From: CAYZJD01 sp964478455
Lineage (GTDB): Bacteria > Acidobacteriota > Terriglobia > Bryobacterales > Bryobacteraceae
Direction of reading: 5' to 3'
DNA length: 30,064 nucleotides
Assembly (NCBI GenBank): GCA_964478455.1
Contig: CAYZJD010000009.1
Coordinates: 1-30,064 of the forward strand
Part shown: positions 9,012 to 17,098 of the stretch, in pieces
How the letters are laid out: every line of letters starts with the position of its first letter
Numbering within the stretch: position 1 is the first letter of the stretch
The notes under the pieces: model-generated
Told to the model about the DNA's origin: nothing
Databases searched by the model: none
Seen by the model: the letters and a program-made list of their open reading frames with translations, nothing else
Translations under genes and position numbers: made by a program

Positions 9012-9776
9012 TTAGCTGGCAAGGCGCCCCGCGTTCTGCAGGTTGGGACTCCTGGCCAGGTCGTTTGGTGTCACGAAGTCGGCCACGGCGGCGGTCACGC
9101 TGGCTGCTGTCGCCGCCGACTTCGCTGCGTAGTAGTTGTCCAGAAAGACGCTCTTGGCCTCGGCTAGTTCGTCGCTTTCCGCCTCCGCCGCAAGATCCGC
9201 CGGCCTCGCGCGCAAGGTGGCGCTGGCAGCAAGAGTCGCGATGTCCGCCCCGCGGATGAGCAGCTTGTAGGCGGGCCCCGCCTGGTCGTAGCATCGGTAC
9301 ACCAACTCCGAGCAGATCACCGGTTCTCTGCCGGCGGAAATAAGGTCCGCCAGCAGCCCTGCGGCGCTGTCCAGAATCTGACGTAGCAGGAAGGAAACGC
9401 CAGGGATACCGATCTTGCGGGTTGAGGTCAACAGAGCCAGCAATAGGATCTGCTCGTATGCGTAGCGCTGCGGATTGGCCTTGAAACCGCCGATCTGATC
9501 CAGGATGGGCTGGGCCGGATAGCCGACGTCTCGCAGGCGCTTCCCGTCTTTGGACAGGAAGCGGTAGACATCAACATAGCGGCAGGAACGGACGCTGTCG
9601 GCGATGGTGTTGACGTTAACGCCGTCAGCCAGCGCCTCTACGACGGCTGCGCCGTCGTAAACGGAGGCGTGGCTGTATTCGCCGCCGTCAAAACGGCGAA
9701 TCAAGTCGGAGAAGAAGCCGGAACCGTGGTAGAGCAGCACGTCGCCCGGCTGGAGATCATTCGCGGTGAGCGGCAT
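9012..9776 (-). CDS. permuted papain-like amidase/peptidase (YiiX/NlpC-P60 superfamily)
   Basis: This 254-residue protein carries the hallmarks of circularly permuted NlpC/P60 enzymes. LQPGDVLLYHG comes near the start, then the catalytic His36 in YSHASVYDG, the third residue Glu47 in VVEAL, and the nucleophile Cys155 in PVICSELVYRCY, so His precedes Cys. Related proteins hydrolyse peptide, amide or lipid-ester bonds, and the substrate cannot be told here. I chose ATG 9776 (MPLTANDLQPGD), with TAGGAAGG just upstream; a start 6 codons earlier is possible. A tail of about 90 residues after the core is Ala-rich and helical. There is no clear signal peptide. It is the first gene of the three-gene protease cassette and lies 38 bp after the precorrin-2 dehydrogenase gene. 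Confidence 0.82.
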   Translation of the reverse strand: MPLTANDLQPGDVLLYHGSGFFSDLIRRFDGGEYSHASVYDGAAVVEALADGVNVNTIADSVRSCRYVDVYRFLSKDGKRLRDVGYPAQPILDQIGGFKANPQRYAYEQILLLALLTSTRKIGIPGVSFLLRQILDSAAGLLADLISAGREPVICSELVYRCYDQAGPAYKLLIRGADIATLAASATLRARPADLAAEAESDELAEAKSVFLDNYYAAKSAATAASVTAAVADFVTPNDLARSPNLQNAGRLAS

Positions 9777-9814
9777 GGCCTTCCTACCATGCACCCGAGA
9801 TGAATACCCGCAGT

Positions 9815-10291
9815 TTACTCCAATTCGGGTGTTCTGGGAACGCTACCCGCCTCCCAGCCTCCCAGCAGCCTCTCCAGCTTCCTCCGCAGCTCGGCGGCCA
9901 GGCGAGGGCTGCGGCCGCCGGCGGAGACAGCGATCTGGAGGTTGCCCTTGCGCACTCTCGCCGGCACGAGGAAGTCGCACTCGGACAGGGCGTCGGCAAC
10001 GTTCACCGGGATGCCGAGGCGCTTGGCCTCGGCGGCGACCGCGTGGTTCGCCTTGCGATCGTCGGTGGCGGCGAATGCCAGCACGGCGCCGCGCAGGTCG
10101 GAATTGCGGAACCGGCGGCGCTGCCAGGTGACGGGAAGGCTTTCGAGTTCCGCTTCCGCGCGCGGGGCGACGACGGTGACCCGCGCGCCCGCCTCGAGGA
10201 GGCCTTTGATCTTGCGCAGGCCGACCTTGCCGGCGCCGGCCACCAGCACCGGTTTCCCGCTTAGATCGAGAAAGATCGGATAGAAGGCCAT
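9815..10291 (-). CDS. precorrin-2 dehydrogenase / siroheme synthase N-terminal type
   Basis: This 158-residue protein is the NAD-binding part of Met8p/CysG-type siroheme synthases, which oxidise precorrin-2 to sirohydrochlorin and may insert iron. It begins MAFYPIFLDLSGKPVLVAGA, continues with the Rossmann glycine motif GAGKVGLRK and FAATDDRKAN, and has the family hallmark SAGGRSPRLAAELRRKLE near the C-terminus. It is shorter than the usual ~200 residues, lacking most of the C-terminal dimerisation region. The start is ATG 10291; ATG 10321 in the same frame would overlap der. It is divergent from der and on the same strand as the amidase-protease cassette, with which it could be co-transcribed, though no functional link is evident. 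Confidence 0.88.
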   Translation of the reverse strand: MAFYPIFLDLSGKPVLVAGAGKVGLRKIKGLLEAGARVTVVAPRAEAELESLPVTWQRRRFRNSDLRGAVLAFAATDDRKANHAVAAEAKRLGIPVNVADALSECDFLVPARVRKGNLQIAVSAGGRSPRLAAELRRKLERLLGGWEAGSVPRTPELE

Positions 10292-10319
10292 CGGAAGCCC
10301 GATGCTATCATGGAGGCGC

Positions 10320-11618
10320 ATGGCGCAGTCCCCGCGCCTGCCCACAGTGGTGATTGTGGGCAGGCCGAACGTAGGCAAATCCACCCTCTTCAACTGCATC
10401 CTGGGCCGGCGGCGAGCCATTGTGGGCGACGAGCCGGGCATCACGCGGGACCGCATCCACGGCGAGGCCATTTATCGCGGCCGGCCCTTCGAGCTCATCG
10501 ACACCGGCGGCATCCTGCCGAATGAGCGGGAGGCGATCCCAAGCGAGATCCTGAAGCAGGCCCGTGTCGCATTGAACCGCGCGGCGCACGTCATTCTGCT
10601 GGTGGACGGGCGCGCGGAGATCACGGCGCCGGACCGCGAACTGGCACAGCTTCTGCGCCGGTTCGGCAAGCCCGTATCGCTTGCCGTCAACAAGATCGAC
10701 TCACCCAGGCGGGAGGATCTCGCGCACGAGTTCCACTCTCTGGGCATCGGCGATCTCTTCCCTGTGTCCGCCGAGCACCGCCTGGGGATCGACGAACTCC
10801 TGGAGCACGTGACGGCCGGTTTTCCGGAAACACTTCGGGAAGAACGGACACACGAGCCGATCCGGGTGGCGATCATCGGGCGTCCCAACGTCGGCAAATC
10901 CACGCTGCTGAACGCGCTGGTGGGCCACGAGCGGTCGATCGTAACGCCCGTAGCAGGCACTACACGCGACGCGGTCGATGAGACGGTGGCGGTGGATGGC
11001 GTCGAGTACACGTTTGTGGACACCGCCGGCATCCGGCGCAAAGGCAAGACGAAGCTGATGGCGGAGAAGCTCAGCGTGGTGATGGCGCGGAAGCACATCC
11101 GGCTGGCCAGCGTGGTGCTTCTGGTGTTCGACGCCACGGAGGGCATTGTGGCGCTGGACGCCAACATCGGCGGCTACGCGCACGAGGACGGCCGCGCCGT
11201 CATCCTCTGCGTGAACAAGTGGGACATTGCCGCCGAGAAAGACCGCCGCGCGTTCACCGCAAGGGTGCGCGATCAGATGAAGTTCCTGGAGTACGCGCCG
11301 GTGGTCTACCTCTCGGCGAAGACCGGTGCCGGCGTGCGCCAGATCTTTCCACTGATCCGCGAGGTCTGGGATGCCGCTTCGCGCCGCGTTCCAACGGGCG
11401 AGCTGAATCGGTTCCTCGCAACGCTCCGGCCCGCGCCGGAACAGAAGATTCTCTACATGACCCAGCCGGCCGTGCGGCCGCCCACCTTCGTGCTCTTCAC
11501 CGACAGCCGCGAGAGACTGCACTTCTCGACGGAGCGGTTTCTCGTCAACCAGTTGCGGAAGCAGTTCGGTTTCCGTGGCACGCCGGTGGTAGTGAAGACG
11601 AAGTTCCGTCGGGGGTAG
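10320..11618 (+). CDS. der: ribosome-associated double GTPase Der (EngA)
   Basis: This 432-residue protein has two tandem GTPase domains and a KH-like C-terminal domain, the unique layout of Der, which is needed for 50S assembly. G1 motifs GRPNVGKST occur near residues 14 and 185; the G3 motifs are DTGG and DTAG; the G4 motifs are NKID and NKWD. The C-terminus (from about 355) ends RGTPVVVKTKFRRG, typical of the family. I chose the ATG at 10320 (MAQSPRLP), with GGAGG just upstream; ATG 10302 is in frame but would place the divergent start codons almost on top of each other. A perfect 20-bp inverted repeat begins 2 bp after the stop. Confidence 0.97.
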   Translation: MAQSPRLPTVVIVGRPNVGKSTLFNCILGRRRAIVGDEPGITRDRIHGEAIYRGRPFELIDTGGILPNEREAIPSEILKQARVALNRAAHVILLVDGRAEITAPDRELAQLLRRFGKPVSLAVNKIDSPRREDLAHEFHSLGIGDLFPVSAEHRLGIDELLEHVTAGFPETLREERTHEPIRVAIIGRPNVGKSTLLNALVGHERSIVTPVAGTTRDAVDETVAVDGVEYTFVDTAGIRRKGKTKLMAEKLSVVMARKHIRLASVVLLVFDATEGIVALDANIGGYAHEDGRAVILCVNKWDIAAEKDRRAFTARVRDQMKFLEYAPVVYLSAKTGAGVRQIFPLIREVWDAASRRVPTGELNRFLATLRPAPEQKILYMTQPAVRPPTFVLFTDSRERLHFSTERFLVNQLRKQFGFRGTPVVVKTKFRRG

Positions 11619-11619
11619 T

Positions 11620-11684
11620 GGGGACAGCCCGCATGTTTCGCGTCGTGTCGAGCCGCGCGAAATGGAAACATGCGGGCTGTCCCC
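11620..11684. repeat. REP-like palindrome between der and the permease gene
   Basis: The 20-base arm at 11620-11639 (starting GGGGACAGCCCGC) is perfectly inverted at 11665-11684, with a 25-base loop. An alternative inner stem TTTCGCG/CGCGAAA (11636-11642 with 11656-11662) can also form. It fills nearly the whole 69-bp gap between convergent genes, where it could also act as a bidirectional transcription barrier. Arms ending in CTGTCCCC are common in REP-type repeats mobilised by RAYT transposases; that assignment is inferred. Confidence 0.7.
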
Positions 11685-11687
11685 GGT

Positions 11688-12998
11688 TTATGCCATGGGC
11701 GCGGGCTTCGGCTGGAGGCCTGCCTTTGCCAGAATCCAGTACACAAGGAAGCCACAGAGGAAGCTGTAGACAGCCGCCGGCTGCAAGTAGGGCTTGGTGT
11801 CCTCCGGGAGCGGCAAGAACGGCAGAATGCCGACGAGGAATCCGAGCGCCCAGGCGAGGTAGCCCGCCCAGTTGATCCCTTCACGAGGCCCGGCCCACTT
11901 CTTCCCGGAGAGCAGATAGTCTGCCGCCATCGCGCCGCAGATCGGGCCGAACGACGCGCCGACGATGGTGAACAGCCCGATCAGGTTGCCGGCCGCGCCG
12001 GTCACCGCCAGGATGACGGCCACGGTGACCCCAACCATTGTGGAGGCCATGCGGGGAACGCCGGGGATCATCGTCGAGAAACTGTTGCCGGCGATGAAGG
12101 CGCAGAAGCAGGCGGGTGGAATCGAGGCGATGGCAAACAGGAAGAACATCGCCGTGGCGAGGAAGCCGCCGATGCCGGCGATCACGGCGTCGTAGGTGAA
12201 GCCCTGAACGTTGAAGACCGCTCGCGCTCCCGCGACAGACAGCAGCGGCAGCCCGCCCGCGATCAGGATCGCCAGGGCGATGCCGACCAGGCCGCCGTTG
12301 CGCACGTCGCGCGCATCGCGGTTGTTCATTCCGAAGTCCGCGCCCGCTGCGCCGGCAGTGGCAAAGAAGCCGGTGACGATTTGCAGGATCAGGGTGAAAC
12401 CGATGAAGGCGTTCGGCTCGGCCGGCGTGTGCTGCGCCATCCCTCCCGCGGTGCGGAAGAACACGACCAGGATCATCAGCAACGGGATCAGGTTGAGGTA
12501 GAGCGCAAAGCGGGCCACGTACTGGATCCCCTTCACGCCGACGTAGGCCATCGTGTAGGCCCAGAGGATGGCCACGATGGCGAAGGCGGCGGTCCCGGGT
12601 CCGGCCTTCTGCCCAACGGCGCTGAGGATGAAGTTCGTCGAGACCAGCGTGTTCACCGAAAACCAGCCGATCTGCAACAGCCCCATCAGCAGCCCAGGCA
12701 TCAGGTAGCCGCCGCGGGCGCCGAAGGTGGAACTGCCGACCACATACAGCGGGTAGCCGGTTTGCATGCCGAGCATCGCCGGCACGCGATAGAACAGCGC
12801 GTAGCTCAGAAGCCCCGCGACGGCCAGCGCCACAAGGCACAGGCCGAGGCCGGCCCGGTCGATGGTGCCTTTGGCGATTTCCATGTAGAAGACCACCCAC
12901 AGGAAGATGCCGGCGTAGCTGGGCGCGGTGTTGGCGTACCACGGAGCGCGCTTCGAGGCAGGATTGGGAACTGCTTTTGCGAGATAGTCAGGCAGCAT
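11688..12998 (-). CDS. NCS1-family purine/cytosine permease
   Basis: This 436-residue protein is almost wholly hydrophobic with about 12 membrane segments. It carries the NCS1 start motif NTAPSYAGIFLWVVFYMEI at about residue 25, followed by GLLMGLLQIGWFSVNTL and, late in the protein, GASFGPICGAMAADYLL. This matches CodB-type permeases that import cytosine, purines or related heterocycles with Na+ or H+. The substrate is not decidable from sequence. The ATG at 12998 has AAGGAG about 7 nt upstream; the open frame extends 19 codons further without support. A -10-like TATACT lies on the same strand at 13038-13033, but I see no good -35. No catabolic enzyme gene sits next to it. Confidence 0.9.
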   Translation of the reverse strand: MLPDYLAKAVPNPASKRAPWYANTAPSYAGIFLWVVFYMEIAKGTIDRAGLGLCLVALAVAGLLSYALFYRVPAMLGMQTGYPLYVVGSSTFGARGGYLMPGLLMGLLQIGWFSVNTLVSTNFILSAVGQKAGPGTAAFAIVAILWAYTMAYVGVKGIQYVARFALYLNLIPLLMILVVFFRTAGGMAQHTPAEPNAFIGFTLILQIVTGFFATAGAAGADFGMNNRDARDVRNGGLVGIALAILIAGGLPLLSVAGARAVFNVQGFTYDAVIAGIGGFLATAMFFLFAIASIPPACFCAFIAGNSFSTMIPGVPRMASTMVGVTVAVILAVTGAAGNLIGLFTIVGASFGPICGAMAADYLLSGKKWAGPREGINWAGYLAWALGFLVGILPFLPLPEDTKPYLQPAAVYSFLCGFLVYWILAKAGLQPKPAPMA

Positions 12999-13087
12999 GT
13001 GCACTCCTTGCGTTGGGAATCGGGAGCGGACCAGTATACTAAACCGCTCGCTCACGCTCGCGGCTCGGTTGCTCGATCCACGGGAGC

Positions 13088-13627
13088 TCAGCCGCCCGAG
13101 GAGTCGTGCTGGCCGGTTCCGGCGAGTTCTTCGATCTTGGTTCCGTGGCAGTCGATGCGCTGCGGGATAGAGCCGCGCACGTTCATCTGGCCCTCGGTGG
13201 CGCCCACGTCGGTGTGGCGCGTCGCGATGGGATGGTGCGCCGGGGCCGACTGTGCGGCCTCCTGCATGATCTGCGCCAGGGTGGTCTCCAGGAGCAGAGT
13301 CAGGCGGTCGAGATCGGGCCGGTTCAACATGCGCGACACGTCGGACGGCGAGATGGCCTGGAGCGTGACGGCGTCACCTTGCTCGAAGGCCGCGATGCGG
13401 CACGGCAGATAGGCCGAGAAGCGCAAGTCGGCGGCCAGCAGCGCCGCGCTCAGGTCAGGCTGGCAGATGTTGAACACGATGGCGTCCTGGAGCGATCTTC
13501 CCTCGCGGCCGCGCAGCAGGTGCCCCAGGTGGATGACCGACAGGACTTGAGCACCGTGCCGCTGGGCAGCGTGCCGCAATGAAGTTTCCACTGCTTCCAG
13601 TTTCTGCCGCGAATTCACTTGCAGCAT
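13088..13627 (-). CDS. DUF302 domain protein with His/Cys-containing tail
   Basis: This 179-residue protein has a DUF302-like middle: QDAIVFNICQPDLSAALLAA followed by RFSAYLPCRIAAFEQGD and LQAISPSDVSRML (about residues 45-105). DUF302 proteins are small, widespread and mostly uncharacterised; the invariant Cys in LPCRI is present at residue 76. The unusual part is residues 110-179, a helix (LTLLLETTLAQIMQEAA) followed by a low-complexity tail containing several His residues and one Cys (HHPIATRHTD, RIDCHGTKIEE). This resembles a metal- or disulfide-handling extension, but that is inference. The ATG has a GGGAG at about 9 nt. No signal peptide is seen. Confidence 0.75.
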   Translation of the reverse strand: MLQVNSRQKLEAVETSLRHAAQRHGAQVLSVIHLGHLLRGREGRSLQDAIVFNICQPDLSAALLAADLRFSAYLPCRIAAFEQGDAVTLQAISPSDVSRMLNRPDLDRLTLLLETTLAQIMQEAAQSAPAHHPIATRHTDVGATEGQMNVRGSIPQRIDCHGTKIEELAGTGQHDSSGG

Positions 13628-13675
13628 AAGCCGTCAACTCCCGTGTCGATGATACCAGAGGGCGGCGCCTGAAAC

Positions 13676-14287
13676 TCAGCCTGGCATTCGTTCAATTCGT
13701 TCCACGAACAGTTCCACCCACTCGAGAGCGGAGCCGCGAATCTGGCGTCCAAGGCTCTTGAAGGGCAGCAGCGTGGCGGTCTCACGGATGCGGCTGCTGG
13801 TCGAGTGAGAAAGAGCGAGGCGGTAGCAGTCCGCCTTCTCCTTGTAGGAGTACGCCACGTAGCGTGGCGGCTCGTCCGCGAGAACTTCCAGAAAGAGATC
13901 CCAGAAGCTCTTCCGGCGGAGAAGACGCCGCTTGTTCCCTGCCTCCCGCGAGAGCTCGATGCGGCAGCCAGGCCCATGAAAGACGGCGAGCAGGCAGCGC
14001 TCGGGCGCGAACGGCAGAGCGGGATCGGAGTCAGGAAGATCGGAAAGCAGGGCGGTGACGCTTTCCAGGTCGGCGTCGAAACCGCTCCAGCGGAAGCGGG
14101 ACGCTCCGCTGACGAGAGAGCCCCTGAGGAACAGCTCGCGCACGCGGGCGGGATCCTTGCCGGTGACTCCGAGCATCCGTTCGACGAGTTCCCGCAACGG
14201 CAGGTCCTGGACCACCACGGGAGTGATCGCCACCGTGCCGGCCTCCTCGGAGCTGAGCTTGACGCGAACCGTCTCGGGAAGCGGCAT
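13676..14287 (-). CDS. unknown protein coupled to the glycosidase gene
   Basis: This 203-residue protein is not one I recognise. Its ATG overlaps the glycosidase stop codon by one base (TGATG at 14289-14285), so it is translated from the same message by coupling. The sequence looks like a soluble mixed alpha/beta protein. It opens with VRVKLSSEEAGTVAITPVV, has FRWSGFDADLESVTALLSDL in the middle, LLAVFHGPGCRIEL as a probable buried strand, and a Ser/Arg-rich stretch (LSHSTSSRIRETATLL) near the end. No signal peptide, membrane segment or catalytic motif is visible. Similar genes downstream of enzymes are often accessory proteins, but nothing here supports a specific role. Confidence 0.7.
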   Translation of the reverse strand: MPLPETVRVKLSSEEAGTVAITPVVVQDLPLRELVERMLGVTGKDPARVRELFLRGSLVSGASRFRWSGFDADLESVTALLSDLPDSDPALPFAPERCLLAVFHGPGCRIELSREAGNKRRLLRRKSFWDLFLEVLADEPPRYVAYSYKEKADCYRLALSHSTSSRIRETATLLPFKSLGRQIRGSALEWVELFVERIERMPG

Positions 14288-15825
14288 CAGCGGCTCGCCT
14301 CCGGTTTGCGCACCACCAGAAGTCCGGGCGCTTCACCGAACGACTTCGGTTTCTCGATGGTGACGATGCCCGGCCGCGGGATGCCGGCTCTTTCCTTCGC
14401 GCCCGTCCAGGTATCGGTCCACTCTGCGACAGAACCTGGGGCCATCCGGCTGAGGTTGACGGTGATCCGCGCGCCCTCGACGTAGCAGGCGTAAGCGACT
14501 TGCTCGAGCGCGAGGCAAGGGCCGCCGACCGCCAGGTGGTTCGCGGGCGACATCTGCCAGTAGGGGAGCGCCGACAGCGTGTCCTTCAGGATCTGGAACC
14601 GGCGGTATCCGGGCGGCTCCGGATCCGGCTTAACCAGGTCCCAAGCGGTGTTCGAGTAGTAGTAGGCGCCGTAGCCGCCGGCGAGATAGATCAGCCAGGC
14701 GCGGCGCAGCACCTCCCGCCAGTCCTGCATCACGCGGTACGTGGGCAGATCCTCCACTCCGCGCTCGTAGCCGAACTCCACGTTCACCACCGGACGCTTG
14801 CGCAGGGCGCGGTCGAAGGCGACCATCTCCGCCCAGTGGCTGTGCTGCTGGTCGGAGCGGAAATCGAGGTTGGGGTTGAGCGCCGGATCCCAATCGTAGA
14901 CGTCGTCGTCGTGGACCGTGGTCAGCCGCCGGTAGGCGTCGGTCGCGCGGACCAGATCGATCAGCCGCTTTTGCAGGCCGTTGTCCTTCTCGTAATAGGC
15001 TTCCTTGGAGAAATCCCAGACGACGTTGGAGAACGCCTGGTATCGCGCCACTACGTAGTGGAAGTACCTCGCCTCGTCGCGGCTACCGGCCGCGGGCCAG
15101 TTGACCAGCTTGTTGTAGACCTTGATCATGAGGTGCGCGACGATGCCCTTGTCGCGCAGGTATTCCATCATCCGGTCATAGAGGCGGAAGAAGGCCGGGT
15201 TGAACCGCGAATGGTCCGGGCGTTCGTTCGTGCCCTCCCAGGCGAACAGTTCCGGCGGCCCGTAGTCCCACTGGTTCTGCCTGCCCGGGCTCCAGGTGGT
15301 GTCGTGGGCGTAGACGTTGGTGATGAGGTGGTTGAAACCCCGCGCCGCAAGCTGGTCGATAAAGGCGCGCATGGCCGCCCCTGAGGGTTCGCGCATCGTC
15401 AGCGCCCACAGCCAGTCGCACTCGTAGCCCATGAGGAAGTAGCGCGTGTCGTCCTCGTACACGAAGTGATACGGATAGGCCGGATCGACTCTCAGGCCGC
15501 CGTGGACGGCCGGATTCCGGTTGGCTACGCACCGGATGGACGCCGACCGGCCGCTCAGCGCGGCCACCGGCGATTGCGTGCGAAGCTCCCATGCTCCAAG
15601 CCGCGTGGGAGAGAAGCGGATCTTCCAGACACCGCCACCGTCATAGAAGCACGGGACTCGGAGTGCGATGCCAGCCGGGCCGGAGAAGATCCCGGCCAGC
15701 TCAACGTCGAACGGGTTTCCCTCGACCTGCGCCCGGAACTCGAAGTCGTGCGTGTGGTACTGCTCGATGGTCACAGCGGCACGAACGGCGAGAGCGGAGA
15801 GAACGAAGAGCAGCAACCGGCCCAT
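14287..15825 (-). CDS. secreted glycoside hydrolase-like protein (DUF5060 + DUF4038 TIM barrel)
   Basis: This 512-residue protein has a signal peptide (MGRLLLFVLSALAVRAA), then a beta-sandwich of the DUF5060 type (about 20-105, with KIRFSPTRLGAWELR), then a TIM barrel of the DUF4038/GH140-like family (about 115-430). The barrel includes YFLMGYECDWLWAL, NVYAHDTTWSPGRQNQ, VVNVEFGYERG (likely catalytic Glu) and GGYGAYYYSNTAWDLV. A C-terminal beta domain ends in LLVVRKPEASR. Relatives cleave plant or bacterial polysaccharide side chains such as apiose; the substrate here is unknown. I chose ATG 15825 because the signal peptide starts there, with GGGAG upstream; ATG 15843 is in frame. The next gene starts within its stop codon. 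Confidence 0.88.
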   Translation of the reverse strand: MGRLLLFVLSALAVRAAVTIEQYHTHDFEFRAQVEGNPFDVELAGIFSGPAGIALRVPCFYDGGGVWKIRFSPTRLGAWELRTQSPVAALSGRSASIRCVANRNPAVHGGLRVDPAYPYHFVYEDDTRYFLMGYECDWLWALTMREPSGAAMRAFIDQLAARGFNHLITNVYAHDTTWSPGRQNQWDYGPPELFAWEGTNERPDHSRFNPAFFRLYDRMMEYLRDKGIVAHLMIKVYNKLVNWPAAGSRDEARYFHYVVARYQAFSNVVWDFSKEAYYEKDNGLQKRLIDLVRATDAYRRLTTVHDDDVYDWDPALNPNLDFRSDQQHSHWAEMVAFDRALRKRPVVNVEFGYERGVEDLPTYRVMQDWREVLRRAWLIYLAGGYGAYYYSNTAWDLVKPDPEPPGYRRFQILKDTLSALPYWQMSPANHLAVGGPCLALEQVAYACYVEGARITVNLSRMAPGSVAEWTDTWTGAKERAGIPRPGIVTIEKPKSFGEAPGLLVVRKPEASR

Positions 15826-15868
15826 GGCAGACCCGCTCCCCATTGTGTCAAAGGGCGGGAGCGCAGCG

Positions 15869-15895
15869 GCGGCCGGCCGTTGCGCCGCCGGCCGC
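15869..15895. other. GC-only hairpin in the divergent spacer
   Basis: GCGGCCGGC (15869-15877) is perfectly inverted at 15887-15895 with a 9-base loop. It lies between the divergent glycosidase and methyltransferase starts, 22 bp before the latter's ATG, so it would sit in or just upstream of that leader. No promoter hexamers are clear in this gap. Confidence 0.4.
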
Positions 15896-15917
15896 GGAAC
15901 TGCGATGCTCGGCACTG

Positions 15918-16916
15918 ATGACCCCGGCCGGCGCACTTCTGCGCGAAGAGATCGCCCGCTCTGGGCTAGTCTCCTTCCGGCGCTTCATGGAGGTCGCGCT
16001 ATACCATCCCGAGCACGGCTATTACCGCCGCGGGCGGGATCCGTTCGGCGCAGCAGGCGACTACTACACGGCCGAGCAGCTTCAGCCCGTGTTCGGGATC
16101 CTGATCGCTCGGCGGCTGAACATGCTCTTCGAGCAAATGGAGAGCGGGGGCGACCGCATCGTGGTCGAACTGGGCGCCGGCCGCGGCGAGATGGCGCCCG
16201 CGTTCTCCTCGTTCCGGTACTATCCGGTTGACGTCTCGGGCGGGGGGTGGCCCGAACGCTTCGCGGGCATCGTGTTCGCCAACGAGTTCTTCGACGCCTT
16301 GCCGGTTCACGTGGCCGCGCGAAGAGCGGGCCGGTTCCGGGCGATGCTGGTGGGCGTCAAGGAGGACCGCTTCGTGTGGGTCGAAGGCGAGCCGGTCAGC
16401 GGCGAGATCGAGGAATACGCCAGGCGCTACGCGCCGCCGGACGGAGAGGACGTCATTCTGGAAATCTGCCTGGACGCGCGGCGGTGGATCGAGGAGATCG
16501 CGCGGCGTCTCGATCGCGGCTTCGTCGTGGCGATCGATTACGGCTACACCGCGCGAGAGCTTGCGCGCTTCCCGGAGGGGACGCTGATGAGCTACCGGAA
16601 GCACACGGCCTGCGAGGACGTACTGTCGGATCCGGGGAACGGGGACATCACCGCTCACGTCAACTTCACCGACCTCCAGGACCACGCCGCGAGCCTCGGT
16701 CTGGAGAGCGTCTTCCTCGAAAGTATGGCGCGCACGCTGATCGCGGCGGGTGAGGTGGACGAGTTCGCCGAGGCGCTGCGCGCGGAAACGGAAACGGAGC
16801 GGCTCCAGCGGAGGCAGCAGTTGAAGAGCCTGCTCTACGGAATGGGGGAGACGTTCCGGACGCTGCTGCTCCGGAAGCGGCCGCTGGAGGGCGGGGCGGC
16901 GAGAGGCAAGAAATAA
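15918..16916 (+). CDS. MidA/NDUFAF7-family class I SAM-dependent methyltransferase
   Basis: This 332-residue protein matches the MidA family: LVSFRRFMEVALYHPEHGYY at the start, SAM-binding motif I VVELGAGRGEMA at about 78, and the diagnostic NEFFDALPVHVA at about 119. Later come FVVAIDYGYTARE and GNGDITAHVNFTDL. In mitochondria the homologue NDUFAF7 symmetrically dimethylates an arginine of the complex I subunit NDUFS2; the bacterial role is less clear, though a protein-arginine target is likely. The ATG at 15918 is the first codon that fits the family start; the open frame extends far upstream over the glycosidase gene and is not real there. No ribosome binding site is obvious. No complex I genes lie nearby. 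Confidence 0.9.
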   Translation: MTPAGALLREEIARSGLVSFRRFMEVALYHPEHGYYRRGRDPFGAAGDYYTAEQLQPVFGILIARRLNMLFEQMESGGDRIVVELGAGRGEMAPAFSSFRYYPVDVSGGGWPERFAGIVFANEFFDALPVHVAARRAGRFRAMLVGVKEDRFVWVEGEPVSGEIEEYARRYAPPDGEDVILEICLDARRWIEEIARRLDRGFVVAIDYGYTARELARFPEGTLMSYRKHTACEDVLSDPGNGDITAHVNFTDLQDHAASLGLESVFLESMARTLIAAGEVDEFAEALRAETETERLQRRQQLKSLLYGMGETFRTLLLRKRPLEGGAARGKK

Positions 16917-16940
16917 AAATGGCCCCGAACTCGCGGGGCC
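16910..16940 (-). terminator. intrinsic terminator of the lysine-rich microgene
   Basis: Read leftward, GGCCCCG-cgagtt-CGGGGCC (16940-16921) is followed at once by ATTTTTATTTC. The stem is a perfect 7 bp with a strong T-run, a textbook rho-independent terminator for transcription on the minus strand. In the plus direction no T-run follows, so it is not designed for the methyltransferase gene. A second stem, GTCCCC/GGGGAC (16961-16977), precedes it just after the microgene's stop codon. Confidence 0.85.
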
Positions 16941-16982
16941 ATTCAGTGAACCTTGCTGCTGTCCCCCTCTCGGGGACGCCGC

Positions 16983-17048
16983 TACTTCTTCTTCTTCGGA
17001 GCGGCTTTCTTCTTCGGAGCAGCTTTCTTCTTGGTTGCGTTCTTCATC
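16983..17048 (-). CDS. 21-residue lysine-rich microprotein (KKAAPKK repeats)
   Basis: The reading frame on the minus strand encodes 21 residues: MKNATKKKAAPKKK, then a second AAPKKK block, ending in K. Ten of the 21 residues are Lys and the rest almost all Ala or Pro, like the tails of histone H1-type and other DNA- or RNA-binding proteins. The ATG has AGGGAGA 8 nt upstream (17063-17057). A strong promoter (17138-17110), a leader hairpin (17098-17079) and an intrinsic terminator (16940-16910) frame it, so this is a complete, independently transcribed gene. Possible roles, all inferred: nucleoid or RNA binding, or simply a small regulatory RNA whose reading frame is incidental. The regular codon-level repeat favours a translated peptide. 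Confidence 0.75.
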
Positions 17049-17078
17049 GATTGATTCTCCCTAAACATCAAAGTTGTG

Positions 17079-17098
17079 CGATCCGTGAAAAGATCGCG
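17079..17098 (-). promoter_or_regulatory. leader hairpin of the microgene
   Basis: GCGATC (17098-17093) and GATCGC (17084-17079) form a 6-bp stem in the roughly 55-nt 5' leader between the promoter and the ribosome binding site. It probably stabilises the transcript's 5' end; no riboswitch class is recognisable. Confidence 0.45.

Noticed and set aside
11670..13412. A 580-codon open frame on the plus strand opposite the permease and DUF302 genes
   Set aside because: Its product is charged, repetitive and rich in Asp/Arg/Gln, the usual antisense of a hydrophobic GC-rich gene; the minus strand has clear NCS1 motifs and a ribosome binding site.
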